A DNA stretch of 61,903 nt from CAZMVU01 sp964569295 (GTDB lineage Bacteria; Hydrogenedentota; Hydrogenedentia; Hydrogenedentales; JAGMZX01), in NCBI GenBank assembly GCA_964569295.1, contig CAZMVU010000005.1, positions 1-61,903 of the forward strand, in the 5' to 3' direction. The notes under the pieces were generated by a model. That model did no database searches. It saw nothing but the letters and a program-made list of their open reading frames with translations, and was not told the origin of the DNA. A program made the translations under genes and the position numbers. Of the stretch, positions 1-8,273 are shown in pieces. The first letter of the stretch is position 1. Each line of letters begins with the position of its first letter.

Positions 1-13
1 CGCGGACTCGCGA

Positions 14-39
14 GGACAGTCCCTTTGTTTGCTTCACTT
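14..39. repeat. Degenerate copy of a dispersed hairpin repeat
   Basis: The core GGACAGTCCCTTTGTTT followed by TTCACTT matches, in inverted orientation, the sequence at 60993-61026 near the other end of the window. The copy here has lost most of the stem (only GGAC/GTCC remains). It is probably an old intergenic REP-like element. Only two copies are visible, so the family assignment is tentative. Confidence 0.45.
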
Positions 40-55
40 ATGCTGAAATGCGGCA

Positions 56-214
56 ATGCCAGAACTGCACCCTATCTTTCGCGGCCGCCCAACCGCCAAG
101 ACACGTGCGCTACCAAGGAAACGACCGAATAACGCCGCTGAGAAACTCAAGGCCACTATTCGTGCGACATTACCCTTTGAGGCTAAGATGGAGGACGAAC
201 CATCCGGAGACTGA
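56..214 (+). CDS. Possible small basic protein, 52 aa
   Basis: An ATG-started frame of 52 codons follows an in-frame stop at 44-46 and ends TGA at 212-214, four bases before the GTG of the next small gene. The product is rich in Lys and Arg in its middle and ends acidic (KMEDEPSGD). The close spacing to the next frame suggests a two-gene unit of toxin-antitoxin size, but no family is recognised. It could also be the remnant tail of a longer gene. Confidence 0.3.
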   Translation: MPELHPIFRGRPTAKTRALPRKRPNNAAEKLKATIRATLPFEAKMEDEPSGD

Positions 215-218
215 TGCC

Positions 219-404
219 GTGAGAAAGGACTTTGACGCCGTCGCGTTTATGCGCCAGCGGCGCGCGGAAATCGACCAGGAAGACGATGGGCTGACTTGGG
301 AAGAGCGCCGTGCGAAAACCCGGACCATTCTGGAAAACGAGCCGCTGTGGCAGCGGTTCAAGAGCAGGGTGACGGGTTCCGCTCGGCAGGACCGTTCGAG
401 TTGA
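219..404 (+). CDS. Small hypothetical protein, 61 aa
   Basis: The frame has a GTG at 219 preceded by GGAG about ten bases upstream. The product begins VRKDFDAVAFMRQRRAEI and continues with an acidic helix (DQEDDGLTWEERRAKT). It resembles the short helical proteins found beside toxin-antitoxin modules, which carry a DAVxxMRxxR start. The frame stays open upstream to 48, but that part has no coding character and overlaps the preceding small frame, so the internal GTG is preferred. Function unknown. Confidence 0.5.
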   Translation: MRKDFDAVAFMRQRRAEIDQEDDGLTWEERRAKTRTILENEPLWQRFKSRVTGSARQDRSS

Positions 405-557
405 CGGCGTGTCATCCGTGTCGGTTCGTGTTTGTCCGTGTGGACGACTGAATACAAGGCGCACTTGGCTGGAGGCCTTCGGTCCCAATCATGGCGCGGT
501 CAGGAGACCGGCCACAACCCTGGATAACGTGGGAATCTCTGAAAAGGGAACGCAAGA

Positions 558-1968
558 GTGCAAAGCCAACCAATCCATGAGGCGGTCGGGGCACGCGTCT
601 TGGAATTGCTGAAGCGGACCGAGGATAAGACCCTTGAGTTCAAGCGTGACCTATCATCCCCGGAAAAGGTCTTGAAGACTTTGGTGGCTTTTGCAAACAC
701 AGCTGGCGGAACACTTGTAATCGGTGTTGAGGACAGGAGCCGGTACTTGCGGGGCGTGGCGGACGCGCTTGCAACCGAGGAGCGCTTGGCCAGCCTTATC
801 GCGGACCGCATCAGACCAATTTTGATACCAGAGATAGAAGTGGTGCCATGTCGACGCATGGAACTGGTCGTTGTGGTAGTCCATCCCAGCGCTAGCCGGC
901 CCCATTTCTTGAAGCTGCGAGGGGCGAAACAGGTTGCCCTTGTCCGAATAGGTTCCACGAATCGGCAGGCAGATGCCGCTGCCATTGAAGAAATGCGGCG
1001 CTCGGCCCGGTTGGAGTCTTTTGATGAACAGCCTATGCCGGAATTCAACTCTGAAGCACTTGACTTCAGAGTAGCTTCAGAGCTGTTCGACCGAAAGAAT
1101 CTACTGACAGAAAGTGACTTCCAGACGTTGCGACTACTGACCAAGCACCAGGGGCGCCTCGTTCCCACAGTCGGAGGCCTAATTCTTTTTGGGCGCAACC
1201 GCATGCGTGCATTTCCAGATGCATGGATTCAGGCGGGCCGCTTCGGAGGCGTGGACAGAAGACACATTGAAGATCACGCTGAATTTGATCAATACCCGGT
1301 ACAGGCAATTGAGAACGTACTGGTCTTTGTCCATAAGCATATCCGTCGCGGCGCGGAGATAGGCAACGTCAAGCGCAAGGATCGGTGGGAATATCCGCCC
1401 GAGGCGCTCCGCGAAGCTGTAATTAATGCCGTGGTCCATGCCGACTACAGTCAGACTGGCGCTCCGCTGCGTATCGCGGTTTTCGATGACCGCATCGAGG
1501 TGGAGAACCCCGGGCTACTTCCGTTTGGTCTCTCAGTAGAAGAAATCAAACAGGGTGTGTCCAGATTGCGCAATAGAGTCATGGGGCGCGTCTTTCGTGA
1601 ACTTGGACTCATCGAACAATGGGGGCAGTGGAATTCAACATATGTTGGCGAGTTGCCGGGACGCGGGCCTCCAGGAACCCCGATTTGAAGAAATTGGGAC
1701 GCATTTCCGAGTCACGTTGTTTGGGCAACGAGTCCGACCGTCGCCGACCTTGGACAAGGCCGATAACGCCATTCTGGAAGCACTCTTGCGCACAGAAGGG
1801 CTGACAACGAAAGGCCTTGCCGAGACTATCGGCCTGTCGGGCCGGGCCACAAGAACAAGAGTACTGCAGTTGATTGAGAAGGGACTAGTAGTTGAGGTCG
1901 GCAAGTCCTCACGAGACCCGCACAAGACATATCATCTTTCGCCAGACAGCGAGCGAAGACGCCGCTGA
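558..1968 (+). pseudogene. Frameshifted AlbA_2/Schlafen-type transcriptional regulator with HATPase domain (RecG-like family)
   Basis: The GTG-started frame from 558 encodes an N-terminal AlbA_2 domain (residues about 10-140: LEFKRDLSS, FANTAGGTLVIGV, VRIGSTNRQAD). A histidine-kinase-like ATPase segment follows (EALREAVINAVVHADYS; IEVENPGLLP). At IEQWG the frame is lost: a run of five G at 1621-1625 has one base too many. Four Gs would give the family-typical IEQWGSGIQ, and the plus-one frame continues with a winged-helix tail to TGA at 1968 (THFRVTLFGQR; GLTTKGLAETIGLSGRAT). The intact protein would be about 470 aa. As assembled, translation stops at 1688. A homopolymer error or a recent mutation would both explain it, since the rest is undamaged. 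Confidence 0.8.
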
Positions 1969-2074
1969 TAGCAGGTTCTTGCAATTCTGAACCGCCATAC
2001 GGTCGAATGCGTATGGAGGTTGCGCTACAAGAATAGGCGCGTGGCATGTAGGACAAATAGGAGGGAAGTTATTC

Positions 2075-2914
2075 ATGCTTAGAGTAATTGTTGGCCTAAT
2101 AGCAGCGTTGTGCACCGCCGGTTGCGCGACCACCGCGGATGACGTCGACACAGCGTGGCCGTTGGCGGTGCGCATCCACAGCTACGGCGAGTACCAGGAC
2201 GCCGCGTGGGAACACCTGCCGTCCATCGGCGTGAACTACATCTTCCTGTCCGTGCCGGCAGCGGATGAGAAGGATGTGGTCATGACGAAACTCGCCGCCC
2301 ATGGCCTCACGCCGGTCGTACTGCGGGGCGATGCGGACCTGAGCAAACCCACGTTTGCCGAGGACCTCGCGCCCCAACTCGCTATCTGCGAGCAGATGGG
2401 CGTGCAGTACATGTTCCTCTCCGCGAAACGGGGCGGCACACCGAAAGAGACGGCCTATGAACGCCTGCGCGCGGCGGGGGACATCGCGAAGGAGCACGGC
2501 GTCATCATCGGGCTCGAAACCCACCCGGACCTCGGCACCAACGGCACGGTGCAGGTCGAGACCATGGAGGGCGTCAGCCACCCGAACGTGCGCGTCAATT
2601 TCGACACGGCCAACATCACCTACTACAACAAAGACACCAGCGCCGTGGCCGAACTCGAGAAGAGCATCGGCTACCTGGGCATGGTCGAGTTCAAGGACCA
2701 CAACGGCGAATTCGAAACCTGGGTGTTCCCCGTGCTCGGCGAGGGCGTGGTCGACTTTCCCACCATCGTCGATAGGTTGCACGAGACCGGTTACACCGGC
2801 CCGGTGACCATCGAGTTCGAGGGCACGAAAGGGGTCGAGCTTAACCGTGAGCAGACGCTGGCCGCCATCGAGGCGTGTGTTGAGGAAGCGCGCAAGCTGG
2901 CGAACTTCAAGTAG
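2075..2914 (+). CDS. Lipoprotein, sugar phosphate isomerase/epimerase-like TIM barrel
   Basis: This 279-aa protein belongs to the xylose-isomerase-like TIM-barrel superfamily. It begins with a short hydrophobic signal and a lipobox-like TAGC placing Cys17 at the mature N-terminus, so it is probably a lipoprotein. The barrel shows the usual acidic metal-site strands: IIGLETHPD, RVNFDTANI, MVEFKDHNG and VTIEFEG near the C-terminus. GGAGGGAAG lies just upstream of the ATG. A sodium:solute symporter starts 32 bases downstream, suggesting linked binding or modification and uptake of a sugar or polyol. The substrate cannot be read from sequence. Confidence 0.82.
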   Translation: MLRVIVGLIAALCTAGCATTADDVDTAWPLAVRIHSYGEYQDAAWEHLPSIGVNYIFLSVPAADEKDVVMTKLAAHGLTPVVLRGDADLSKPTFAEDLAPQLAICEQMGVQYMFLSAKRGGTPKETAYERLRAAGDIAKEHGVIIGLETHPDLGTNGTVQVETMEGVSHPNVRVNFDTANITYYNKDTSAVAELEKSIGYLGMVEFKDHNGEFETWVFPVLGEGVVDFPTIVDRLHETGYTGPVTIEFEGTKGVELNREQTLAAIEACVEEARKLANFK

Positions 2915-2946
2915 TAACGCAGCCGCTCCCGGGGAGGACTTCATCT

Positions 2947-4656
2947 ATGCCTGAAGAACAAATGGGCCATCTGGCCGGGTCCGATATTTTCATGATCACC
3001 GCCTATTTCGCGCTGATGCTGGGCATCGGCGCGTATTTTTACAATCGCATGCGCCGGATGAAGGACTACTTCAGCGGCGGCAACAACATCCCCTGGTGGC
3101 TTTCGGGCGTGTCGTTCTACATGAGCAGCTTTTCCGTGGCCGCCTTCGTCTTCTACCCCTCGCTGTGCTACCGCCACGGCTGGGTCGGCGTGACCCTGCT
3201 GTGGGTGGCGGTGCCCGCCACGCTTTTCAGCGTCTATTTCTTCTCCGCCCGTTGGCGGCGCGCGCGCATTGACAGCCCGGTCGAGTATCTCGAGACCCGC
3301 TACAGCGTGGCCCTGCGCCAGCTCTTCGCCTGGCAGGGTGTGCCCGTGAAAATAATCGACGACGGCATCAAGCTGGTGGCCACGGGAACCTTCATCTCCG
3401 TGGCGGCCGACCTCGACATCCGCTGGAGCATCCTCGGTGCGGGTGTCATTATCCTGCTCTACACTTTCATGGGCGGTCTATGGGCCGTCACGGTGACGGA
3501 CTTCTTGCAGTTCGTGGTGCTTGCCGCTGGGGTGTGCATCATTCTGCCCCTGTCCATCCACAAGGCGGGCGGCTTGACCGCCATTCTCGACGGCGTGCCC
3601 GAGGGGTTCTTCCGCCTGACCTCCGCGGAATTCGGCTGGAGTTATGTCGTCCCGCTGGTGGCGCTGTATGCGTTGGCGTGGAGCAGCATCATGTGGCCGC
3701 TTATCCAGCGCTACTATTGCGTGCCGACCGAACGCGACGCGCTCAAGGTCGGCTGGCTGGTCATCGCGCTCTATGTCGTGGGCCCGCCGCTCATGTTCTT
3801 CCCGGCCATCGCCGCCACGCAGTTCATCCCGGTACTCGAGGATGCCGGCCGCATTTATCCGTTGTTGTGCGTGCAACTGCTGCCGGCGGGCATGCTCGGC
3901 CTCGCCATCGCCGCCATGTTCGCCGCCACCATGTCCACCCTCAGTTCGGACTACAACGTAGCCGCCAGCGTACTGACCAACGATGTCTACAAGCGGCTCA
4001 TCCGTCCGAACGCCGAAGAGAAGGAGCTGGTTTTCGTCGGCCGGCTCATGACCCTGCTCGTCGGGGTTATCGCGTTGGCTACCAGCCTGGTCATCGTGTC
4101 GCGGGGCAAGTCGGAAGACCTCTTCAAGATGATGGTCACCCTTTTCGGCATCGCCACTGCCCCGGTGGCCGTGCCCATGCTGCTTGGCCTTGTGTCGCGG
4201 CGCACGACCAACGCCGCCGCCATACTCGGGTTCCTGTGCGGCTTCGCCGTCGGGTTATTGCTCTTCTTCTTCGGCCCCCAAGAGAATGTGGCGTTTTTCG
4301 GCCTGGACCTGCACATGGAAATAGTCATGTTCCTTGGCACGGCGCTGGTCACCTTCGTGGTGATGGTAGCCGTCAGCATGATTGCGCCGCCGGGACCCGC
4401 CGCCCAGCAACGCATCGACGCCTTTCTCAACCGCCTGGCCGTGCCCATTGGCGGCCTGCCGGAAGACGAACCCGGCGACGTTCAGGCGGGGGCTTCCCCC
4501 TTCCGCGTGGTGGGCATCTCGATAGCCATCATCGGCGGGTTGCTGCTGGCCGTGTCGCCCTTTGTCGGCGGCGGCCTCATTTTCGCCCTCGACGCCGGCA
4601 TCGGCGCGGGTCTCCTGATTCTCGGTGGCCTCGCCGCCTGGGCGGGAAGGACGTGA
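2947..4656 (+). CDS. Sodium:solute symporter (SSS family)
   Basis: This 569-aa integral membrane protein has about 13-14 hydrophobic segments. It shows the SSS hallmarks: an N-terminal helix followed by the DYFSGGNNIPWWLSG loop, and a TM8-like segment AAMFAATMSTLSSDYN carrying the Ser/Thr residues of the sodium site. It resembles the sugar/myo-inositol-type branch of the family. GGGGAGGA precedes the ATG at proper spacing. It is almost certainly cotranscribed with the TIM-barrel lipoprotein upstream. The inverted REP pair directly after the stop may end the transcript. Confidence 0.9.
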   Translation: MPEEQMGHLAGSDIFMITAYFALMLGIGAYFYNRMRRMKDYFSGGNNIPWWLSGVSFYMSSFSVAAFVFYPSLCYRHGWVGVTLLWVAVPATLFSVYFFSARWRRARIDSPVEYLETRYSVALRQLFAWQGVPVKIIDDGIKLVATGTFISVAADLDIRWSILGAGVIILLYTFMGGLWAVTVTDFLQFVVLAAGVCIILPLSIHKAGGLTAILDGVPEGFFRLTSAEFGWSYVVPLVALYALAWSSIMWPLIQRYYCVPTERDALKVGWLVIALYVVGPPLMFFPAIAATQFIPVLEDAGRIYPLLCVQLLPAGMLGLAIAAMFAATMSTLSSDYNVAASVLTNDVYKRLIRPNAEEKELVFVGRLMTLLVGVIALATSLVIVSRGKSEDLFKMMVTLFGIATAPVAVPMLLGLVSRRTTNAAAILGFLCGFAVGLLLFFFGPQENVAFFGLDLHMEIVMFLGTALVTFVVMVAVSMIAPPGPAAQQRIDAFLNRLAVPIGGLPEDEPGDVQAGASPFRVVGISIAIIGGLLLAVSPFVGGGLIFALDAGIGAGLLILGGLAAWAGRT

Positions 4657-4663
4657 TTCATCC

Positions 4664-4719
4664 GGGGGGGCGAGCGTACACGCGAGGCCTTTTCGGCTCG
4701 CGGGGACGCTCGCCCTCCC
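4664..4719. repeat. Inverted REP doublet (REPIN-like)
   Basis: Two copies of the 25-base REP core lie head to head around a TTTTC spacer: GGGGGGCGAGCGTACACG on the left and GGCTCGCGGGGACGCTCG on the right. They would fold into a long imperfect hairpin immediately after the symporter stop codon. The same core is repeated around the transposase at 5474-5977, so this is a dispersed copy of that family. It may also act as a transcription end. Confidence 0.75.
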
Positions 4720-4782
4720 GGCCTGGGCGGAAAGAATGTGACCGGCTATGAAGTGCTTAGCCGCGCATGGTAGACTGAAACT

Positions 4783-5037
4783 GTGACTCAATGGGATAAA
4801 TTCATAGCCCGGGTTCTTGATGGGCGTGAAGACGCTAACATCAGTTTTGACAAGCTTCGAAGTCTTCTGCTCAATCTGGGTTTTGAAGAGCGTACCCGAG
4901 GTAGCCATCATCTATTCAGGCATCCTGAAGTCGCTGAATGCATCAATTTGCAGCGTGATGGCAAGCAGGCAAAGCCTTACCAGGTTCGCCAGGTGCGCGC
5001 CATTTTGCTCAAGTACAAGCTGAGGCCCACCGAATGA
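4783..5037 (+). CDS. hicA: HicA-family mRNA interferase toxin
   Basis: This 84-aa product has the dsRBD-like HicA fold signature. It shows LRSLLLNLGFEERTRGSHH with the catalytic-type His after GS, then PYQVRQVRAILLKYKL at the C-terminus. HicA toxins cleave mRNA and are held by the HicB partner. The frame opens with GTG at 4783. The stop overlaps the ATG of hicB by four bases (ATGA), as expected for a translationally coupled toxin-antitoxin pair. The pair sits between REP repeats. Confidence 0.85.
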   Translation: MTQWDKFIARVLDGREDANISFDKLRSLLLNLGFEERTRGSHHLFRHPEVAECINLQRDGKQAKPYQVRQVRAILLKYKLRPTE

Positions 5038-5249
5038 CACACAAGTACGAGATCATCGTCTACTGGAGCGAGGAAGACCGGGTGTATATCGCCGAAGTAC
5101 CAGAACTGGCGGGGTGCACAGCCCATGGCCCCAGCCACGTCGAAGCTCTGCAAAACGCTAATGAAGCCGTCGCGCTTTGGATCGAGACGGCCAGGGAATT
5201 TGGGGACCCCATTCCAACACCCAAGGGCCAACGCCTCATGCTGGCGTAA
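5034..5249 (+). CDS. hicB: HicB-family antitoxin
   Basis: This 71-aa protein consists of the HicB partial-RNase-H-like domain: YEIIVYWSEEDRVYIAEVPE, LAGCTAHG, then an amphipathic helix and IPTPKG. It neutralises HicA by direct binding. Many HicB proteins carry an extra ribbon-helix-helix or HTH DNA-binding domain. None fits in this length, so autoregulation, if any, would need another factor. It overlaps hicA by four bases, and the REP array begins three bases after its stop. Confidence 0.85.
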   Translation: MTHKYEIIVYWSEEDRVYIAEVPELAGCTAHGPSHVEALQNANEAVALWIETAREFGDPIPTPKGQRLMLA

Positions 5250-5251
5250 GC

Positions 5252-5470
5252 CGGAGGGCGAGCGTCCCCGCGAGCCGAATAGGAACCATGGCGCACAAAC
5301 GGGAGGGCGAGCCGAATAGGAACCATGGCGCACAACCGGGAGGGCGAGCGTACCCGCGAGCCGAAACATATACCATGGCGCACAACCGGGAGGGCGAGCG
5401 TACCCGCGAGCCGAAACATATACCATGGCGCACAACCGGGAGGGCGAGCGTACCCGCGAGCCGAAAACGC
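5252..5470. repeat. Tandem REP array, about 50-bp period, upstream of the RAYT
   Basis: Five units start at 5252, 5301, 5338, 5388 and 5438. Each begins GGAGGGCGAGCG..CGCGAGCC, continues with a short AT-richer stretch and ends CCATGGCGCACAA. The second unit lacks about 13 bases. All units face the same way, and their cores are the reverse complement of those in the downstream array. The ATG of the transposase occupies the same position as the ATG in each unit, suggesting the array grew by duplicating the gene's own leader. Confidence 0.85.
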
Positions 5471-5473
5471 ACC

Positions 5474-5977
5474 ATGACCCCACAATCACCAAAAGACACC
5501 AACCAACCCAACGACCAACAAGATGCCTTCCCTCGCCGAAGACGGCTTCCGCACGGTGTGTTCACAACAAGAGATGGTCCTACGATCGTCTTTGCCACCA
5601 GTTGTCTTGCGCGCCGTGAAAGGTGGCTTGCCAATCCTCGCGTTCACCGGATTCTCTTACGAACTTGGCACCAAGCTACGTTTTGGAGTGTAGGGAGCTA
5701 CGTAATCATGCCGGACCATGTCCACTATTTCGTGTCGCCAAGTGAGGATGCGCGCGACCTGGAAACCTGGATACGGTATTGGAAGCGCCTTTTCGGGCAA
5801 GCGCTTGATAAACGGGTACGGCTTTGGCAGGAAGACGATTGGGACACGCGAATGCGGACGAAAGAGCAGTATTACGAAAAGCTGGATTACGTGTGGTTGA
5901 ACCCGGTGCGGGCGGGGCTTGTTGAGCGGCCGGAAGAGTGGCCGTATGCAGGCGAGGTGAATGAGTTGATTTGGTGA
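5474..5977 (+). CDS. REP-associated tyrosine transposase (RAYT, IS200-like Y1 family)
   Basis: This 167-aa protein has the Y1-transposase HUH motif in VIMPDHVHYFVSP. Its C-terminal signature (YEKLDYVWLNPVRAGLVERP) is typical of RAYTs. These single-copy enzymes nick REP sequences in single-stranded DNA and are thought to spread them. The start is placed at ATG 5474 because translation upstream would run through the REP array. The arrays on both sides carry GGAG-headed imperfect palindromes, which is the substrate class of these enzymes. The length is normal to slightly short. Confidence 0.88.
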   Translation: MTPQSPKDTNQPNDQQDAFPRRRRLPHGVFTTRDGPTIVFATSCLARRERWLANPRVHRILLRTWHQATFWSVGSYVIMPDHVHYFVSPSEDARDLETWIRYWKRLFGQALDKRVRLWQEDDWDTRMRTKEQYYEKLDYVWLNPVRAGLVERPEEWPYAGEVNELIW

Positions 5978-6006
5978 GTGGGAGTGAGGGCACAAGCGCC
6001 AAGTTA

Positions 6007-6411
6007 GGCTCGCGGGGACGCTCGCCCTCCCGTGGACGGTCGCCCTTGTGGTCTGGGTATAACTGCCAAGTCTGGCTCGCGGGGACGCTCGCCCTCCCGT
6101 GGACGGTCGCCCTTGTGGTCTGGGTATANNNNNNNNNNNNNNNNNNNNNNNNNNNNNNNNNNNNNNNNNNNNNNNNNNNNNNNNNNNNNNNNNNNNNNNN
6201 NNNNNNNNNNNNNNNNNNNNNNNNNNNNCCTTGTGGTCTGGGTATAACTGCCAAGTCTGGCTCGCGGGGACGCTCGCCCTCCCTGGACGCTCGCCCTTGT
6301 GGTCTGGGTATAACTGCCAAGTCTGGCTCGCGGGGACGCTCGCCCTCCCTGGACGCTCGCCCTCGCGGGGACGCTCGCCCTCCCGGGACGCTCGCTCTCG
6401 CGCGCGGGATT
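6007..6411. repeat. Tandem REP array, about 67-bp period, downstream of the RAYT
   Basis: Units beginning GGCTCGCGGGGACGCTCGCC start at 6007 and 6074, then, beyond the gap, at 6259 and 6325. They are separated by a shared filler containing TTGTGGTCTGGGTATAACTG. Shorter partial cores follow up to about 6411. The orientation is opposite to the array at 5252-5470, so the transposase is bracketed by inverted repeats. The assembly break inside it is most simply explained by the repeats themselves. Confidence 0.85.
6129..6228. other. Assembly gap of 100 N
   Basis: A run of exactly 100 N interrupts the downstream REP array. The round number suggests a placeholder, so the true number of repeat units is unknown. 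Confidence 0.98.
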
Positions 6412-6466
6412 GTGTATAGTGAAGAGAAGGAACCAGTCGCACGACTTTGATTGGAGGGACGTATCG

Positions 6467-7801
6467 ATGAGTAGACAGGAATCTAATGAGACGACGCGCC
6501 GCGGCTTCATGCAGACCGTGGGCGCTCTGGGCGCAGGGGCCTACCTCGCCGCAGGAAGCGCACCCACCGCCGCGGCTGCGCGCAAGGCGGAAACCCTCGC
6601 GCTCAACGGCGGGCCGATGGCCGTGACGGCGGACCCCGCGAACCCGACCAAGTGGCCGCTCTACGGCGATGCGGAGATCGAGGCGGTCTCGGCGTTGCTG
6701 CGCGACCCGGGCTATGGGCCCATCGAGGTCTTCGAGAACGCCTGGAAGGAATACTTCGGCTGCGACTATGCCAAGGCCCATTGCAATGGCACGAGCGCGC
6801 TCACGTCGATGCTGTTCGCCCTCGAGTTGCCGCCGGGCAGCGAGGTGCTCGTGGCGAGCTACAGCACGTGGTTCCCGGTGGTGCCCATGCGCTTTTTCGG
6901 CCTGGTGCCGGTCTTTGTCGATAGTGACCCGAAGACCCTCAACATCAGCATCGAGGACTGCAAGCGCCGGCTCACGAAGAACACGCGCGCCATCATGCCG
7001 GTCCACTGGTATGGTGTGCCCTGCGAGATGGACGCCATCGAGGAGTTTGCCAAGGAACACGGCCTCGAGGTGATCGAGGACGCCTCGCACGCGCACGGCG
7101 CCAAGGTGCAGGGCAAGCTCATCGGCAATTGGGGCCGCATGGCGGGGTTCAGCATGCAGGCCACGAAGCCGCTGCCGTCCATCGAGGGCGGCATCGCCAT
7201 GTACAAAGACCGGTTCGACTACGAACGTGCCACGGTCTACGGCAACTACGACTTCCCGAACAAGCTGCCGGAAGACAGCCCTTACCGCAAATACCACGGC
7301 ACGGCCTTTGGATCGAAACTGCGCATTCATCCGGTGTCCGCCATCCTCGCGCGGCTACAGCTCGAGAAGATGGACGAGATGAACACCGCCGGCGCCGCAC
7401 AAATCCGAAAGCTGAATGACCGCATTACCCAGCTCCCTGGTCTCACCGAGCAGTATGCACGGCCCGACATGGACCGCGTCTATTACTCGAAGAACCTGAT
7501 GTTCATCGACGAGAAGAAGGCGGGCATGCCGCGCAGCAAGGCCGTCGAGGCGTTGCGGGCGGAGGGCGTGGATGTGCACGAGTATCGCTGGACGCTGCTG
7601 CACACCTACCCCATCTTCCAGGAAGAGCGGTGGTGGTCGCATATGCCGGTGCTCTGCGACGACGAGAGCATCCCCGGCGCTAACGAGGCCAACCGCACGT
7701 GCATCTCGCTGCCCTACTGGACCTCGGACCAACCGGAGATTGTCGAACAGTACGCGAAGGCCTTCGAGAAGGTCTGGGCCCACCGCGACAGCATTGGTTA
7801 G
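6467..7801 (+). CDS. DegT/DnrJ/EryC1/StrS-family aminotransferase with Tat signal
   Basis: This 444-aa fold-type I PLP enzyme shows EDASHAHGA and, in SMQATKPLPSIEGG, the Schiff-base lysine at about residue 234. It therefore keeps the residues needed for PLP binding. The family transfers amino groups to keto-sugars. The N-terminus has a twin-arginine signal (TRRGFMQ, then a hydrophobic Ala/Gly-rich stretch), so the protein is predicted to fold with its cofactor and be exported. The start is ATG 6467 with GGAGGG upstream; earlier in-frame codons read into the REP array. No sugar-nucleotide genes are adjacent. Confidence 0.85.
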   Translation: MSRQESNETTRRGFMQTVGALGAGAYLAAGSAPTAAAARKAETLALNGGPMAVTADPANPTKWPLYGDAEIEAVSALLRDPGYGPIEVFENAWKEYFGCDYAKAHCNGTSALTSMLFALELPPGSEVLVASYSTWFPVVPMRFFGLVPVFVDSDPKTLNISIEDCKRRLTKNTRAIMPVHWYGVPCEMDAIEEFAKEHGLEVIEDASHAHGAKVQGKLIGNWGRMAGFSMQATKPLPSIEGGIAMYKDRFDYERATVYGNYDFPNKLPEDSPYRKYHGTAFGSKLRIHPVSAILARLQLEKMDEMNTAGAAQIRKLNDRITQLPGLTEQYARPDMDRVYYSKNLMFIDEKKAGMPRSKAVEALRAEGVDVHEYRWTLLHTYPIFQEERWWSHMPVLCDDESIPGANEANRTCISLPYWTSDQPEIVEQYAKAFEKVWAHRDSIG

Positions 7802-7829
7802 CTCCGGGCAGCAAGAGACAGGAGAATCC

Positions 7830-7872
7830 GCGGGGGGATCTTGCTTGTTGTGAATGGGCGGGATCCCCCCGC
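7830..7872. terminator. Bidirectional stem-loop between convergent genes
   Basis: GCGGGGGGATC at 7830-7840 pairs perfectly with GATCCCCCCGC at 7862-7872, an 11-bp stem with a 21-base loop. It lies between the end of the aminotransferase and the end of the minus-strand flagellar operon. There is no T-run, so it may act with Rho or as an mRNA end stabiliser. Confidence 0.6.
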
Positions 7873-7988
7873 AAAGCATTCTGGTTGCGGGGGGGAGATG
7901 GCTTGTCGAACGGCGTGTTGCCTGGACCGGGGCTGCGCCGGGAGGGGAATGGGCACGGTATGCCATGCGCCTGGGTTGTTGCCACGGT

Positions 7989-8273
7989 TTACTGGCGTGT
8001 TCGATTCAGCCGGTACACAAAGGCGAGTACCTCCGCGACAGCGCGGTAGAGTTCTTCCGGGATGGGCGTGTTCACATCGAGGTTGGCGAGCAGTGCCACG
8101 AGATCCGGGTCTTCGTGGACATGCACATTGTGTTCACGCGCGACTTCGAGGATTTTCGCTGCGATAGCCCCCGCTCCCTTCGCCACCACCTTGGGTGCGT
8201 CATCCTTGCCTATGTCGTAACGTAAGGCAATGGCTTTGCGGCGCTGCATTTCCTGTTCATGTTCATCGTTCAC
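7989..8273 (-). CDS. Small FlhB-like (FlhB C-terminal domain homologue) protein
   Basis: This 94-aa protein matches only the cytoplasmic C-terminal part of the flagellar export switch FlhB. It shows RKAIALRYDIGKDDAPKVVA, AAKILEVAREHNVHVHEDP and IPEELYRAVAEVLAFVYRL. The NPTH autocleavage site is absent, as in the small YlqH-type homologues. Such proteins are thought to complement or modulate FlhB in export switching. Its ATG overlaps the stop of the FliK-like gene by four bases. FliK and FlhB act together in hook-length control, so the pairing makes sense. Confidence 0.85.
   Translation of the reverse strand: MNDEHEQEMQRRKAIALRYDIGKDDAPKVVAKGAGAIAAKILEVAREHNVHVHEDPDLVALLANLDVNTPIPEELYRAVAEVLAFVYRLNRTRQ

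Noticed and set aside
5252..6411. Regular repeats resembling a CRISPR array
   Set aside because: The units are repeated almost whole, without unique spacers, contain REP palindromes and flank a RAYT; no cas genes are present.
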